This document shows, piece by piece, positions 44,201 to 57,388 of a stretch of DNA of 64,000 nt. The stretch lies in contig NOKP01000003.1 in NCBI GenBank assembly GCA_002682825.1, positions 2,418,001 through 2,482,000 on the forward strand. The letters are read 5' to 3'. A program made the translations under genes and the position numbers. The stretch comes from Neonectria sp. B-13. Lineage: Eukaryota; Ascomycota; Sordariomycetes; Hypocreales; Nectriaceae. Positions within the stretch are counted from its first letter, which is position 1. Each line of letters starts with the position of its first letter. The notes under the pieces are model-generated. The model had not been told where the DNA came from and did no database searches. It was given only the letters and a program-made list of their open reading frames with translations.

Positions 44201-45603
44201 GGTGACGGGCGACAGCGACAGTAGCGGGAAGCAGGCAAACTTGCAGAGACCCAAGCACCAAGAGCGTTTGTTGCTTCTGACTCGTGACTCGTGACTCGGG
44301 GGTAGCGCTAAATGTGAAGGGGAGCGGCACTTGGTTTCTCCGACCCACTGGCCAACGGCTATGTCTCGACCCGGCCATTATGTGGGCCAATAGTGGGGCC
44401 TTGCAACCCCAGGCATCACGTCCGTTAGAAACGCCAGCCGAATTGGGCTTCGATTAATCACTCGACGGTCTAGGTCCTCCACGTTCTTTTCATCATTATC
44501 ATGCCACAACCAGCCCACCAAGCCTACCAAGCCCAGCCTAGCACGGAATAGCAACATATCAAGTGCCGGTGGACAAGCTTTGAGAATCTTGAAACAATCC
44601 GCGCCCAGCCGGAGGCCAAGTCCAGGCACGCCAGACACAAGGCTACGTGGAAGCTACCTTGGTACAGTGTGGCTTGACCGTTGCAACCCGTCCTGCAATT
44701 AGCTACTCTTTACTATTCCCACCGACAACCACAATGGATGAAGAAACAAGCGCCTTCAGCGGACCACCATGAGGGACTGATAGAGACGCCAGGTGCCAAG
44801 ACGGCGCCGCTGGTTCGCGGACCCGTCAACGGTGGCAGTCCCAAGCGACGTCCATCCCATCATGCCAACTTCAAACGGCCAATCGTAAGCCAGTGCGATG
44901 CATATTACCCTGCCTCGCCTCGGGGCGGGCCCCATCTGTCATGGCGCCGTGGGATCGTCGCGACGATCCGCACCACCTGAGGAGCCAATCGCAACTTCGC
45001 ATCACTCTGACAAACACATCTTCCCGGTGTTCTAGGCGTTCCAGGCCTCTTCGCCTCGTGCCTGTCCTGAGCGCTGAACTTGGTCGCTGGACCTCGCCAT
45101 TTGGTCCGGTGTTCCCGGACTGACCACAGCTTTCCTGGATTACCGCTAATTGTTAGCTATCCAAGAGGCTGTTTGACGGGTTTCAAACCATGCGCATTGA
45201 TCATTGAATTGGCTTTCTCGGGTTGTGGAGGCGCCTTATCTCGATATTCACCAGGCACGATGTCCCCAAGACCCAGGGACTCGGGCCTGGAGCCCTGGAC
45301 TGGCCCCATTTCTCAGCCACCTACGAGCAGCCACGAAGTAGTCGCCACGAGTGCCAGCGGCTGCGCTTCCCGCCAAAGCCGCGGCCCAGTCTATCAGATG
45401 GAACTATGCAAGTGGATGCCGCAGCTGACTCGCCCCCTCTTCCTTCGATGGCCCTTACCGGAAGCTTGCTCAGCTGGACGCCAAACGAGCAAACACATGC
45501 AAGCATCTCTCCCTCACCTCACGGAAGCTTCTTGCCAACCCCACACGGGAACACGAGCAGCGGCAAACCAAGAACGAAGGGCAAAGGTTGCGATCTCCCA
45601 TCC

Positions 45604-45672
45604 CACACAGACACACCACACACACATACTCATAGTCTCACAGCCTCACACGCACACTCACTGGCACACACA
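45604..45672. repeat. CA/CTCACA-rich low-complexity tract
   Basis: About 70 bp composed mainly of CA and CTCACA units, similar to but less pure than the microsatellite at 3050-3138. Confidence 0.7.
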
Positions 45673-47520
45673 TCGATCCAACCACGCAGCACAGACCGGC
45701 GGCTCCGCCTCCGGCTCGCCATCCATCGCTCACGGACGCTCCCCCCGTTGATCAACCGTTCCGTAATTAATATCCTGGGGCCAGGCCTAGGGAAGGGAGG
45801 GATGGCCGCGGCGGCGAAACCGACTTGGCCCGCTGTCCCTTCTTCATTCATGGCCGACAGGCTGCAGATGCCATCGCGCTGGCGGGTGCCGTAGCCGCCC
45901 TAGCGTCTGTCCTAGGCGCACCGACGGTGGACATGACAGCCCGTCTATCCAGGTTCCACTACTACGTTTCTCACGGTTTCTTCCCTCCCGGGATGAGAAA
46001 ACGGATGCCGTCCCAACGTGTAGTGAACTGACCTCACTCCTCGCCGTCACCCGCGCAAACTCTAATGCTGAACCATGGCCCGAAACCCATCGGGCTGGGT
46101 CAGAGCGTTGCATAGAACCTCGTGATCCTCCCACAAACCCGCGAACTAGCTGTTGTGGCCTCTTGCTTTCAACGTCCCCGACCGTCAACCAACATAAGCA
46201 ATAAGTTATGGCCAAGATTGTGTAAATAGCCACAAGCCAATTTCGGCCGTTGGAACTAAGAAATGGCGACTGGCAGATTCGCCGCCCAGGACTAATGAAG
46301 TGGCTTGTCGTGTGCTGCTGGTGAAGCTTCGCTCTCGACATATACGGATGCACATCCGTGCTCTGGCAGGCCAACCTCCAGTCCTGTCGGTATGCGTGTG
46401 CAAGCGCATGTGCATATGCAATGCCACCCCAAGACCTGGTCTCGTCCTCGCGTAGGACAATGCCATTCATCACACGTTCACAACCGTCCTTGGCTAGGGC
46501 CAGAGGCCAAAAACCAAAAGGCCAAGGGACAGGCGGCGGGGCGTGAGGCCCTCGAGGACTTCCCACTAACACCACACCGCACGCCAACTCCTACGCCATG
46601 GTGTGCCAGCCTTCGTCACATCTGGACTAGCTTCCTAAATCGAGAACCCAGCTCCCGGGGTGGGTGTCCTTGCCCGTTCGTTTGACCCCTACCCTGGTCG
46701 ACAGCCACCCCTGAAGGCCAGAGACGGGCATGCCATAGTAACCTAGTAACCACCACGAGCCTGTCAAAATCGACCACTGGGGAGAGGGGGCTGGTGACGT
46801 TTCTCAGTCGTTGACCACGGGAAGGTACTTTGTACACGTCCATTTGTTTCTTCATCTGGCTCGGCCTCACCCCCCTGGTTCCCTGATCGCCCGTGTTCCT
46901 TGTCCATGCTTCGCATACAGGGTGCTTGGTACAGACTGGCATAGTTTTGTTCCGTCAAATCGTCTCCGCCTCCACATGGTGAGGCAAAGATGTCTTGCCA
47001 GCGTCCAGTTTTAAAGAACCCTACCTCCCCGTTCCCACGCTTTGTTCCCACGGACTCAACTGTGGCTTGGACGAGTCGGTTTCACCAAGGCCGCTTCTCC
47101 AGTCGAGCCTTGACCACCGGGAATTCTCCGTCGGCCTGTTTATGACCTTGCTACTGGCATTTCCTATCTTGGCTACCTCATCTGCATTGCCCTTCAACTT
47201 AGCACCGCACTACTTGGCTTGGTGCTTGAACCGTCGACACCATCCACCTACCCCCAGCACCCGTGATATACAAAAGCATTGCTCCTGCCACTCGCGGATT
47301 CATCCTGACCCGTCTACCGTTGCCCTTGCTCCTATCTCACCCATTTGCAACTTAACCTTGACCATTGCTTGGTAACATCAGTCGGTGCCATACAACGTCA
47401 ACACTGCCAAGCTTCTTCACTGCAAACTGTGTAACGACGATCTGCTCTTTTTCTACACGTCGACTCGATTCAGCTTCTCGATACCTCGGCACCTCGCTGC
47501 TCGTTTTGGACTAATCAAGG

Positions 47521-47572
47521 TAGGCTCTATATCCCTTGGGCTTGCGGGAGAACCTTGAGACTGATCAACAGA
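47521..47572 (+). other. Probable 5'-UTR intron of the homeodomain gene
   Basis: AAG|GTAGGC, a GACTGATC branch-like site and CAACAG| delimit a 52-nt intron-like sequence 50 nt before the start codon. The family of signals matches the coding introns of the window. Confidence 0.45.
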
Positions 47573-47622
47573 AAGGCGTTGACCGCTGTGCGGTTCCTTC
47601 TGCCCTGACCGGCTGTCTTGTT

Positions 47623-49057
47623 ATGGAAGATAGCCCCTCGCTGCCTCGACAGTCAGACCCAAATTCACAAGAAACTACGCCTCGACCCACCAACAACATG
47701 TCTATGCTTGCTACCGCCAACCCCTCACCTCACGCTTTCGGTGTGGCCCGGCCATGGGAAGTGACTCGATGTCCCGATTATTCCCTACGACCGCGAATCG
47801 AAAGTGACAGAGTAGCTTTGCCTTCGATCCGACAGGTACGAACACGCGCCAGGGTTCTAAGTTCTCCCTACTAACCAGACCCAGGCTTTCCCCGAGCTGC
47901 AACTTCAACCTCAAGCCCAGGAAGCCGTCGCAAAGCCGGCTCTAACAGTCACTCCCTCCCCTGCGCCACCCTTGAGCGCAACATCTCCTACATATATCCA
48001 TTCCCCTAATTCAACTAAGAGGAGGAGGTTGTCGATGGAGGCAGAACAAGAGCATGACCGAGCACGCCAGGTTCCCCGTCTCTACTACAGCCCCGAGAGG
48101 TCCTCCTCGCGGCAGATTTCCCCCAGCCTTCCAATGCAGTCAACCCAGGACGGGTGGGGAGCTCCCTCAAGACACAGTCCTTACTTGACGAACGGAGCGC
48201 CGCCACCCCCCGCTCCCCTCGAGATGAAGGAAAGGGTAGATCCTCGATCCTCGCTTTCCAGTCTTCCTCTCCCGCGAACCATGGAGCGAGAACCTGCACC
48301 TGTGACCCGTTTGCAGGCGCCTGTGGAAAGTTACCGAAGCTCGCAACCTCCTATGCCTCATCACCCAGGGGCTCCTGTCGCAGAGCCCGCTCCCTCATAC
48401 CGCGAGCCCGGTTACGGTTACAACTACCACCACCCAAACCGATTCCAGTCACTGTCTGCTGGGTCCGCCCACGCTTTTGATCGAACACCCTTCACCACAG
48501 GAGCATACAACACTCCTTACCAAGACTACGCACGATTTGGGGAGATGGGCCCCGCAGGGATGGGCGGAGACAACAAGCAGCGGAAGCGACGAGGCAATCT
48601 TCCTAAGGAAACCACAGACAAGCTGAGAGCTTGGTTTGTGGCACATCTTCAGCATCCATACCCAACAGAAGATGAAAAACAAGAGCTTATGCGGCAGACA
48701 GGCCTTCAGATGAGTGCGTTTCCCCATGGCCCATGACCACTTACGTGGAGGCTTGAGATTAAAAAATTAGAGACTAACGGTTCCCTCTTAGATCAAATCT
48801 CCAATTGGTTCATCAACGCCCGACGACGCCAATTACCTACGATGATCAGTAACGCGCGCGCCGAGTCCGACGCCATGACGGGCGCCCGCAGCGGTGACAT
48901 TAAAGTCCTCGCCACCACAGAGCGCGGCGACTTCGATCACAGCAAGCGGGAACCCGCAGTAGGGCCCCTGAGTGACAGCGAGGGCGCCACTTACGAAGAG
49001 GACCTCGAGGTGCTCAAGCAGCACCGTGGTGCCAACATGAGCAGGGGCAGCATCTAG
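47623..49057 (+). CDS. TALE-class homeodomain transcription factor
   Basis: Three exons: 47623-47835, 47885-48713 and 48792-49057, with 49- and 78-nt introns; 435 residues. The homeodomain spans residues ~302-363: basic KQRKRRGNLP, a TALE-type helix 1 to helix 2 loop with HPYPTEDEK (the three-residue PYP extension) and helix 3 NQISNWFINARRR. The second intron interrupts the codon for the first Asn of helix 3. N-terminal to it lie a Pro/Ser-rich region and a KRRRL basic cluster, possibly a nuclear localisation signal. Fungal TALE factors control conidiation, fruiting-body and hyphal development. The large gene-free flanks fit a developmentally regulated gene. The exact orthologue group is not resolved. 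Confidence 0.92.
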
Positions 49058-52000
49058 TGCTCTTTCTGAGCACCCCCTTCTTGATTTAGGAATAGCGGCG
49101 TTTTACGGGGCACCCAGCAGAGGGCGGCACGGCGACGACGGCCATCTGCGCCAATATGGTACCTGTCTTTTTTCTTCCTTGTTTGAATACGCTGTACGAG
49201 TGGAGACTGTATTTCTATTTCTTGGGAGATGGCGTCCTTGAGGCAAGGAGCGCGAGAGGAGCATGGGATGATTTGGCACTAGGGCACACGCCGGCTGGGA
49301 AACGGACACAGGAGAAACGGAGACAAGACAACACTAGAGACCCAACCAACTAGATATTGATGGCAGATCTGCGGACGCCTGAGAGCGAGACCCAGCCGCC
49401 TGGCAATGAAAGCCCCGAAGGGGCAATGAATGAACAAACAAACAAATAAACGAACAAACAAAGCCTTTCTCTCAGTGACCTGAACTCCACCCCCCACGCC
49501 GCGAGACAAGCTGCTGGGCCCTATTCCTACCCAAGCCGCGAAGCCAGTCATGATCCACCCCAACGCCCCTTGATGGCCTTCCACAACATTGCCTGAACGA
49601 CGCCGACTGAACGGGGCCCCCATTCGCACAATTTGAAGGAGAGGGGGTTTCTTTCGTCCCAGCGGCGGGGGAAACTCACCGGACGTCGGTGGCGGCACTA
49701 ACAACTAGTTCCAGCTCCAGGGCGGCCGGGAGAGCTGCGCTTTGGCCTGTGCTAACTGGGCCACCGGGGGCCCGTTTTGTGGCGTGAAGGTGCCAGAGAG
49801 ATCAGCTTGCTTGTCTGGTGGGTTCAAGTGGGCGTAAGTGGGCGTGGAGGTCAGGACTGGGAACACAAGGATTCAACAAGTCTCGTTTTAAGATAACCGT
49901 GGGGCGGTTTCTTTGTTTCCGTTCGACTAGGAAGAAGGCCCCCCCCCTACCCCCCAATTGCCCCCCATTCTGCCATATTTCTCCTTTTGGAAAAACGGAG
50001 AGTCTCCGGGGCTAGAGATGCGGCGAGGCCTTGAGGCGGGATCGCGCGGCATGACGAAACGCAGGTTATCCGGTTGCATGGCGCCGAGAAGGGATATGTG
50101 GCTTACAGGCCAAGGAGTCAAGAAAGGTTCTATGTCATTCTGCGGCGTGGGGTCATGGCTCATAACCAGACGGAGAGAGGCTGGCTGCTTTCCATGTGAG
50201 AGGGATTCCCACAAACAGCGGAGCAGCAAAGCGTGGGAGCCAGCCCAACTTACCGGCTTCCAGTCTGAACCCACAACAATAGCCTACTTTTGTATGCGCG
50301 AGAGAGTTTTGATGGGCAGCAACCATCGCGGCTTAGTGGTGTTGTCTCGCCGCCACGACCCAGGGCATGGGGTTGAGCCGTATTCTCCTACGGCAGTTGA
50401 CGTGATAGGGTGCAAGGGATCTCCCTTCGGGTCTTCGGGTCTTCGCCTTGTCAACCACGATCCAGGCAAAATCGTGAACAGGGACACGCAGGAATCGAAC
50501 ATGTCAAATCCAAACCGGTGAGAGGAAAGCGGCTCCGGCAGGCAAGGTTTCTGCTGACCGGCAGCTTAAGCGATGGGATGGGGTTGGCACACGCTCTCGC
50601 AGGAACAAGCATAAACCAGGCGGGTTCTGCAGCCTAACAAACGGCAGATGCAAAAGGGGTGCAAACTGCAACTGCAGCTGCGACTGCAAGGACGACGTGC
50701 GCAACCTGGGGAGTCCCTGGAGGAGGATGCGCCGGCGTGCGTACATACAGCACCATATGGGTCTCGGCCTTGACGACAGCATCTGCGGGCCGAGCGTTCG
50801 GGAAGGCCATGGTGGAGACGGAGAGAAGGACGACGCAGGCCGTGTAATCACCGGGACACTGGGACACACACCGTTGCCGGATCCGTACCGTTTAGGTTCG
50901 GTAGAGGGGCGTTCGCCACCGAGGGCGAGGCTGGGTGGGCCGTACCAAACGGACCAAAAGCTGGGTGGTGGGTGGTGGGTGGTGGGATGTGGGTGGTGGC
51001 GGCTTTTGGGGGAGTGCGCATGTTGACAGGCGGCTTTGGACGGTGAGGTGTGCGTGGTGACATGTTGCTGCAGGACGGGCGGCGCGCCAAGCGGATCAAG
51101 ATGGCTGATCATGGATGGAGCTGATCATCTCCGATCAGCCACAGTCGAACGCCCAGCGATCTAACGACAGGCGGCTCTCCCTGAACTCATTTTGATCTCC
51201 TGAACGCGGAGTAATAGACGGCAAGCCACGGTCCTCCATGGCTGGATGTGGTGGCGCTTCAGACCGCCTGTCTCACGTTTCTGCATGTCTCACTCTCAAC
51301 GTCCTCCGTTTCTTCATCTTATTGCCGCCGCTATCATCTGTCTGTCAGTCTGCCAACTGGTGAGACCCTGGGCACGGACACGGGCACGGCTTGTCTGAAG
51401 AAAGATGGGCTGCCCAAAAGGGGCCGACTGGCAGCTTAGGCCCCATTGACACGGGTTAATGGTCTCGTCAACTCGGGCATCGATACCGAGACACGGTCCC
51501 GGGACACGATGTTGTCACCGTGGCGGCGTGGCATAACTTAGAGTCTGAGACAGTCGCGCGGCTCTGGAGCAGTCACAGCCTTGCTGAACCAGTTGGTGTT
51601 TTGGGTATGCGTGTTGTGTGAGCGGTTCGTTGCTGTAGTATTCGTAGACTGAATAAAATGGCCCAGTACCTGCCTTGGTAGTCCTGTGTTGTGTGTTGTG
51701 CAGTTGTGCAGTGTTGCACCGGCTGAGAGAGCTTCCACGGAGTTCCTAGCAGCATACTACGTAGTAGGCAGGTCATTATTGTGAGAGCTCCCACTAAACC
51801 TTGCACGTGTTCGTAGTAAGAGGTGGGTCGTCAAGAACGACGTGTTTCTTGATGGATGCTATGTTTAGTGGTCCAAGGTAGTTTGACAATGGCTCGTGCG
51901 TGCGTCCGAATACTCCGTACTGTTCGTCCATTCTCGAACCCAGGCTTCTAAGCGATTCGGCCACTCAGAGTCCCCCAGGCCGGGGGTTGAGCATGGGTTT

Positions 52001-54029
52001 GGGAAAGCGACGGTCGTTTCAGGATGAACCAGCAGCAAGGGTTGAGTTAAGAGCGAGGCGCCACACGCGGCAATCTGCTACCGCGAACATAGCCCCTGGT
52101 CGGCACGCTGCAATCGGAATTTGCTGGGGGACTTGTCCAAGAAGAGCCCTGTGGTGAAAGTCAAGAGAACAAATAGAGGCTTGTGAGGCCACGCGTGGCG
52201 GTCTTGTCAGGTCTCAGGCGTGTGACCACAAGTCCGCTCCACCGGATGCCGTTCTGTAGGCCATGACTGCGTTCAGCGTTTCAGGGCTTTGACGCTCCCG
52301 TCCGTGGCTTGGCCCGGCTGCCCCCTGCTGGCGTTCCCAATCTTTCAGAGCTGGCATGTCGCAGGGCTAACCTCGTTGGTGGCTCCCAGCAAGCTCGCCT
52401 TAGGGAGGGCGCTAGGCCCAGTTGTCGATCTTAGATCGGCCGGGCTTCAAGGCCAAGCGGATATAGCGCCGTAGCCTAGCGGTAGCCGTCAATCGTCAGC
52501 ACCGGTCACGGACGGCTGGCGCCACAGAAGCTTGCTAAGGAGTGGGTGGGCATGTTGGCCCTACGAGAAGAAGCCCTGTCAAAGTTCTAGCTCGGGGTGT
52601 TGGGCCATTGTCGGTATGAAATGGTCGTGGTATCGTGGTGTCGTTCCGCTTTGTGCGCTGTACTGTGCAGCGTTTCGAAACGTGCATCTCCCAGCACGAT
52701 TGATAGACCTTTGCCTCATACAGGGCCTGTTGAAGTCAATTTTGTGTTTGGGTCATGACATCCTTGGCAAGTACCGCTTTTGGCATGACGATGGTCGGTG
52801 GCCCAGAAGCATTCTGGATTGATCTGGTTCGGAGGGGCGTTCAAGGCGTCGGAGATGATGCTACACTTACACGACGCTGAACTCAAAGAGTCAAACCATC
52901 CACAAGCTAACTACTACGAGAGGTGCTGACACGGCTGTGATGCGGGCCAGTGTCTCCCGCAATAGTTAGCCTGTTGGCTTGTGAGAGCCTACCATGGGCA
53001 TGGCAAGGGAGGCATGGCATGGTCATTCATGCGTAACATGGTTCGGTTATTCGGAGTCTCGGCTTGATCGACGACCATCACGTCGGCTTCGTTTGGAGGG
53101 TCGAAGGGTCGAGACCGTGACTAATGGCAGCGTCACGCTGGGGATGGGCGAGCTGAGCTATTGCCACAAGCTCCTCGGTAGCGGTGATGATCGCGGTGCA
53201 AAGAGTCCAACGGCATGGCAGCGATGGCACGCTGGCCGAGGCCTTGTTGCGCCTTGTCAAATCAAAAAGTCCTTGCCAAAGAGCCCTCGAGCCCTTGTCG
53301 GGAGCCCGTCGGCACCCATGTCGATGCTGCAATCCTCGAATGTTTTGGCGTTGCATCGCCTTGGCGGACGAGCCACCACAGCCAATGTCGCATCCGCTGG
53401 TGTCTCTGTCTGTGGTGGCGGAGGCAGTGCTGGTGACGGTTCCATTGATTAGTAGTTCCATTCCCCCACGCAGAGAAAGGGACGTCCACACACGCCGGCA
53501 CAGCGGGTACTCTTTTTGACTGCTCAGCGTGACTCGGCTCCCGACTCTGCCGCTGAAAAACAATTAGACAGAAACATTCGCATCAAATCCACTGCGCATC
53601 TGGTGCACAAGCCGACAGGACCGAAGCGTAAATCTCGTCGTCGTCTTCATTCCTTCTTTCCTTCCCCTTCGCATTCGAGGACAACTCGCGGTGATGACTC
53701 ACCTCGGGTCCCTCGGACTTTGGTGCCTTCGGCCTTCGGCCTAAAAACTCTCCGTGGTGAGAAATCCGTAGCCAGCGGCCAGCGTGAATGTGTCAGCACC
53801 ATCGGAAACGTGACTTCGTGTGTGAGCGTGAATACGTATCGAGCGTGGAATGCCAGGTAAGCCTTCGATATCAGGCCTCCCGGTGCATGTAGAAGATATT
53901 ACCACTGCAGCCGACCCGCCAACGCGCTGCGCAACCTCTTGTTCCCAATCTACTTGTCGCATTTCTGTCGCCCGGATCTTCTTGCCGTCCGGATCTTCTC
54001 GTCGCCCGGATGAGGTGCGTCGTTCCGCC
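49058..54029. other. 5-kb intergenic region
   Basis: No convincing gene lies between the homeodomain gene and the second Zn2Cys6 gene. ORFs such as 49958-50521 (+) and 50504-51112 (-) overlap others in opposite orientation and lack motifs. A poly-C tract lies near 49939-49972. The last ~500 bp probably contain the promoter and 5' UTR of the Zn2Cys6 gene. Confidence 0.5.
53857..53910 (+). other. Probable intron in the leader of the second Zn2Cys6 gene
   Basis: CCAG|GTAAGC ... CTGCAG| gives a 54-nt intron-like sequence. If translation began at the ATG at 53850, splicing would keep the frame and add about 42 residues to the N-terminus; otherwise it is a 5'-UTR intron. Confidence 0.45.
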
Positions 54030-56767
54030 ATGTCGCCGGACAACCTCGAGTCCGACCCATCCGCATCAGCGGGCCAAGACACAGGCTCTGGCTCAAGCAC
54101 CGAGCCGCTGGCCTGCGTGTCGTGCCGGGCCCGGAAGCTCAAATGTGACCGCATAAAGCCGGCCTGTAGCCGCTGCATCAAGGTTTCCAGCGACTGCGTG
54201 TATCCCGAGTCGAGGAGGAAACCGACCTTCAAGCGTAGGAACGTCAAAGAGCTAGAGGCCCGTCTAGGTACTGCCTGCCATCACACTCACCCAACACTTG
54301 AGTCGTACAAGGTGCTGACTGTGTTCGCTCAGCCCAAGTTGAGGATTACCTCAAGGACGTCAACAAGAACGTCTCGGACAAGGTTGACGATGCCAGTCCG
54401 GATCAGCCGGCTCCCCCGGACTTGGACTTCACCAGCCAGAATGGTCTGCCTCAGATGGATCACAACTCCAGAGGCGTGTCGTTTTCCATTCCTGATATCG
54501 TCCCGCCACAGGACCCAGCGGCGTCCTTCTTTGGCGATGCTCAATTGATAGAACTTGGCATGTCCGAGTCACTGCCCCCCGCGGACGTCATGGATGAACT
54601 GTAGGAGCCACACGCATCGTCATGCATACCCGTATATCTCGGCTGACACTCGTAGCAACAATGCCTTCTTTGAACACCAGCACTACTATGTTCCCATAGT
54701 GCACCCCGGTCGTTACTTTCAGGCCTTCCATGGTAGCTCCTTCATGAAGCCACCAATGTGCTTGCAGTATTCCATCTGGGCACTAGCAGCACTTGACCAC
54801 GCAAAGTATGACAAGTTCCATGATGTCTTTTATTATCGAGCTCGAAGCTACCTTCAGGCGGACGAAATGAAGGTGAGTAAGCAAGCACATGGACACAAAG
54901 GTAGAGACTGACAAGGATAGGGCAATGGTGAACATTTTATTACAGTCAACCACGCACAGTCTTGGGGCCTCATCGCCAGTTACGAGGCCAAACGTATGCT
55001 CTTCACTCGATCAACCATGAGTTCGGCTCAATGTGTCCGCCTCTGCCATATGATGTGCCTAGATCGCGTCGACGGCGATAACTTCGGGTCACCTCCGACC
55101 CTGGGCCCTCCTTTGACCTGGGCGGAATTGGAGGAGCGTAGAAGAGTCTTTTGGGGCGCATTTTGCTTTGATGCCCATGCCAGTATCTCCACTGGCTGGC
55201 CCAGCCTGATCAACACAGAAGATGTAAGTTTGCCGTGAGATGCTACGTAGCGTCACTAACACGATCATTCTCAGATCACGACTCGCCTCCCGGCGCCTGA
55301 GGATAACTTCATTTTAGACCAGAAAGTGGAATCACCTTTCTTGCAGGAAGTCTTCCAAGGAGCTTCATACAATGGCTTTGCTGGAACGGTAGTAGTCTGC
55401 CAGATCTTTAAAATCATCCTTCGCCATGTCCACCGCGGCAAACCGACCGACCAGCCCGAGAATTACACGCACGGGGCATATTGGAAGCAACACCGTGAAC
55501 TGGACAACACTCTATCGAGCATCTTCATGTTCTTGCCCGAAAAGCTACGGTTGCCACAGAACCTACGAGACCCGGCAGCCACGCACTCCAATCTCAACCT
55601 CCATGCCTCCATCATCTGCCTACATCACGCGGCTGTCGAAAAAGTTGATATGTACAAACTACCCGAATCTCTGAAACAAACCAGCATTGTTCGTCTCAAA
55701 GCTGCGGCAGGTGAAATTGCAAATATCATCAAGCTTGCCTCTCACCCTTCCACGGTATTTGTAAGCGTCCCGTAACCCACCTGATCTTTCTGACTGCATC
55801 TAACCCACCATCTTAGACAAGTCCACTATGTGCGCTCTCGATGTATTGTGCAACGACGGTCTATGTCTACCTAGCCAAAGAAGACCCGGTAGCCGGCCTT
55901 ACGCCAACCGATGTCGCCAATCTGGAAGCCATCGTCCACGGAATGGAAGTTATTGCACGTACGCATAACATCACTCGTGCATTCTTACAGCAGGCTTGCC
56001 TGGATGTTGAGCGCAATGGTCTCTCTCCGTACATACGGTTGCCCACCCTGCACAAATACCGCAATGCATTTGGCGAGGTCAAATCGAATATTCCATTAAT
56101 CGCCCGCAGTTCAGTTGCAAAGCATACTGATGTGTCTCCGGTGCTGCCCGGTATGGCTCTGAAAAGAGGGATCCGCTCGGGGCTGGCCAATTCATATGAT
56201 AGCCAGGAAAGGTTGATTGGCAAGGACTGCTTCCATGCTGTCCTCGGCGCCGTCACTCGAAACGTCACACCTCTCGAACGGGTAGATGTTTTGAGAAACA
56301 AACGGAAGCGAACGTCACCCAGCCCAGGACCCGACATGACGGCGGGTTTTGCACGCGCTGCCACATCGAACGCGAATGCTCCTTCGTTCGGGAAAGGAAC
56401 CAGCCAGGGCGGTTCAATCTCACAGTGGCCACTATCCTATCAGATGTACCCAGGGAACATTACGCTTCCCGATCGCACAACCTCATCATCCTCGTCGTCC
56501 CCCGCCAACCACGGATCTGACTCCAGGACAGCGACGGGGAGCAGTCACACTTCACCTTGCGTAGGTCTCGGAAACTCGATGGAGGAGAACCGCATCGATC
56601 TAAGGGCCTTCCAGGACCGCATTTCAACGCCCATCTGGCAGGCCACGGAGGAAACCTTTTTTGCACAGATTAACGAGTCAATGATAAACGTACTTCCCGG
56701 CGACGGCGATGCCTGGGGCATCTTGGATACGGACATAAATTGGGATACCGCGAATAACGTGGGTTAG
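54030..56767 (+). CDS. Zn2Cys6 fungal-specific transcription factor
   Basis: Six exons: 54030-54267, 54333-54600, 54656-54872, 54921-55223, 55275-55760 and 55817-56767. The introns are 48-65 nt and the product has 820 residues. The zinc cluster has Cys29, Cys32, Cys39, Cys46, Cys49 and Cys56, with spacing C-x2-C-x6-C-x6-C-x2-C-x6-C. A Lys/Arg linker and a short helix (VKELEARLAQVEDYL) follow, likely a dimerisation coiled coil. Exons 3-5 carry the fungal-specific transcription-factor domain (HPGRYFQAFHG, SIWALAAL, WAELEERRRVFWGAFCFD). The C-terminal third is Ser/Asn-rich and ends acidic (GDGDAWGILDTDINWD), like an activation domain. An earlier in-frame ATG at 53850 with its own intron could extend the N-terminus. 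Target pathway unknown. Confidence 0.93.
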
Positions 56768-57388
56768 AAACTGGTTGTCATGCGGAGTTCATGGGGTGCA
56801 ACAGCGACTACGACTTTTGGAATCCGGACGGAGTGTACGATAGATACCATTTGCTAGGGTTGGCAAACACAACTCCTTCTGTATTTTTAGGGACGATTTG
56901 ATGCGGATGATGGGTCTCCTTTGAGAGCGGTGATACTAACGGGATCATGAGTAGGCCGGTTATGAAGCATTTGAGCATCGTTGAGTGTCAATTTAGAGTT
57001 AAATTCCAAACACAACCTCACCTCGAAGAAGGAGGTTTGGCTCTATTACGGGGTGGTATGCATGTCCCACCTTTATGCTTGCGATGCTTGGAATGTTTGC
57101 ATAATACGGCGATACGAATACTCGTGTTGGTCAGTCCGAGTTCACGCAAGCAATGACGCGTCTGTGGGGAAGACAAGAGACAAAGCGATGCCCCTGAAGC
57201 CCCGGTTAAAGGCCATTGATTGCTATTTGATCGGGCAAGCAAGGGGGTGCAACGGTCTGAAATACTCATGACATGACATCACTCCGCACTTCCGGCTCCT
57301 CCGGTGCATCATGACACCTCCCGCAACACACAACTTCTTTTACACATCCACCCAACTGACTCAACTCAACCCAATTCCCCCGCGCGCA
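56768..57388. other. Intergenic region upstream of the prolyl hydroxylase-like gene
   Basis: About 620 bp with no gene. An in-frame ATG at 57311 could extend the next protein by 26 residues. Confidence 0.45.

Larger units (their letters stand above)
35268..47622. other. 12.3-kb gene-free region upstream of the TALE homeodomain gene
   Basis: No ORF here combines an ATG, coding-like continuity, splice signals and a family motif. The longest (35681-36346 +, 36807-37490 -, 45080-45751 +, 45844-46587 -) overlap others on the opposite strand and are low in complexity. The region holds many short repeats (GATCCAT, GGTA, GACGAC, ATCC, CA-rich). The last ~600 bp (about 46995-47622) are C/T-rich and probably the 5' UTR of the homeodomain gene. 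The rest may be a long regulatory region or carry non-coding transcripts. Confidence 0.5.

Noticed and set aside
45080..45894. Two overlapping ~223-codon plus-strand ORFs
   Set aside because: They run through a CA-rich low-complexity tract in different frames and start at non-ATG or internal positions; no domain.
50480..50545. Reverse-strand GTTCGATTCC resembling a tRNA B-box
   Set aside because: No A-box or cloverleaf can be formed upstream on the minus strand.
52466..52530. tRNA-like A-box TAGCCTAGCGG with GC-rich flanks
   Set aside because: The D-stem does not pair, and no B-box or acceptor-stem pairing follows.
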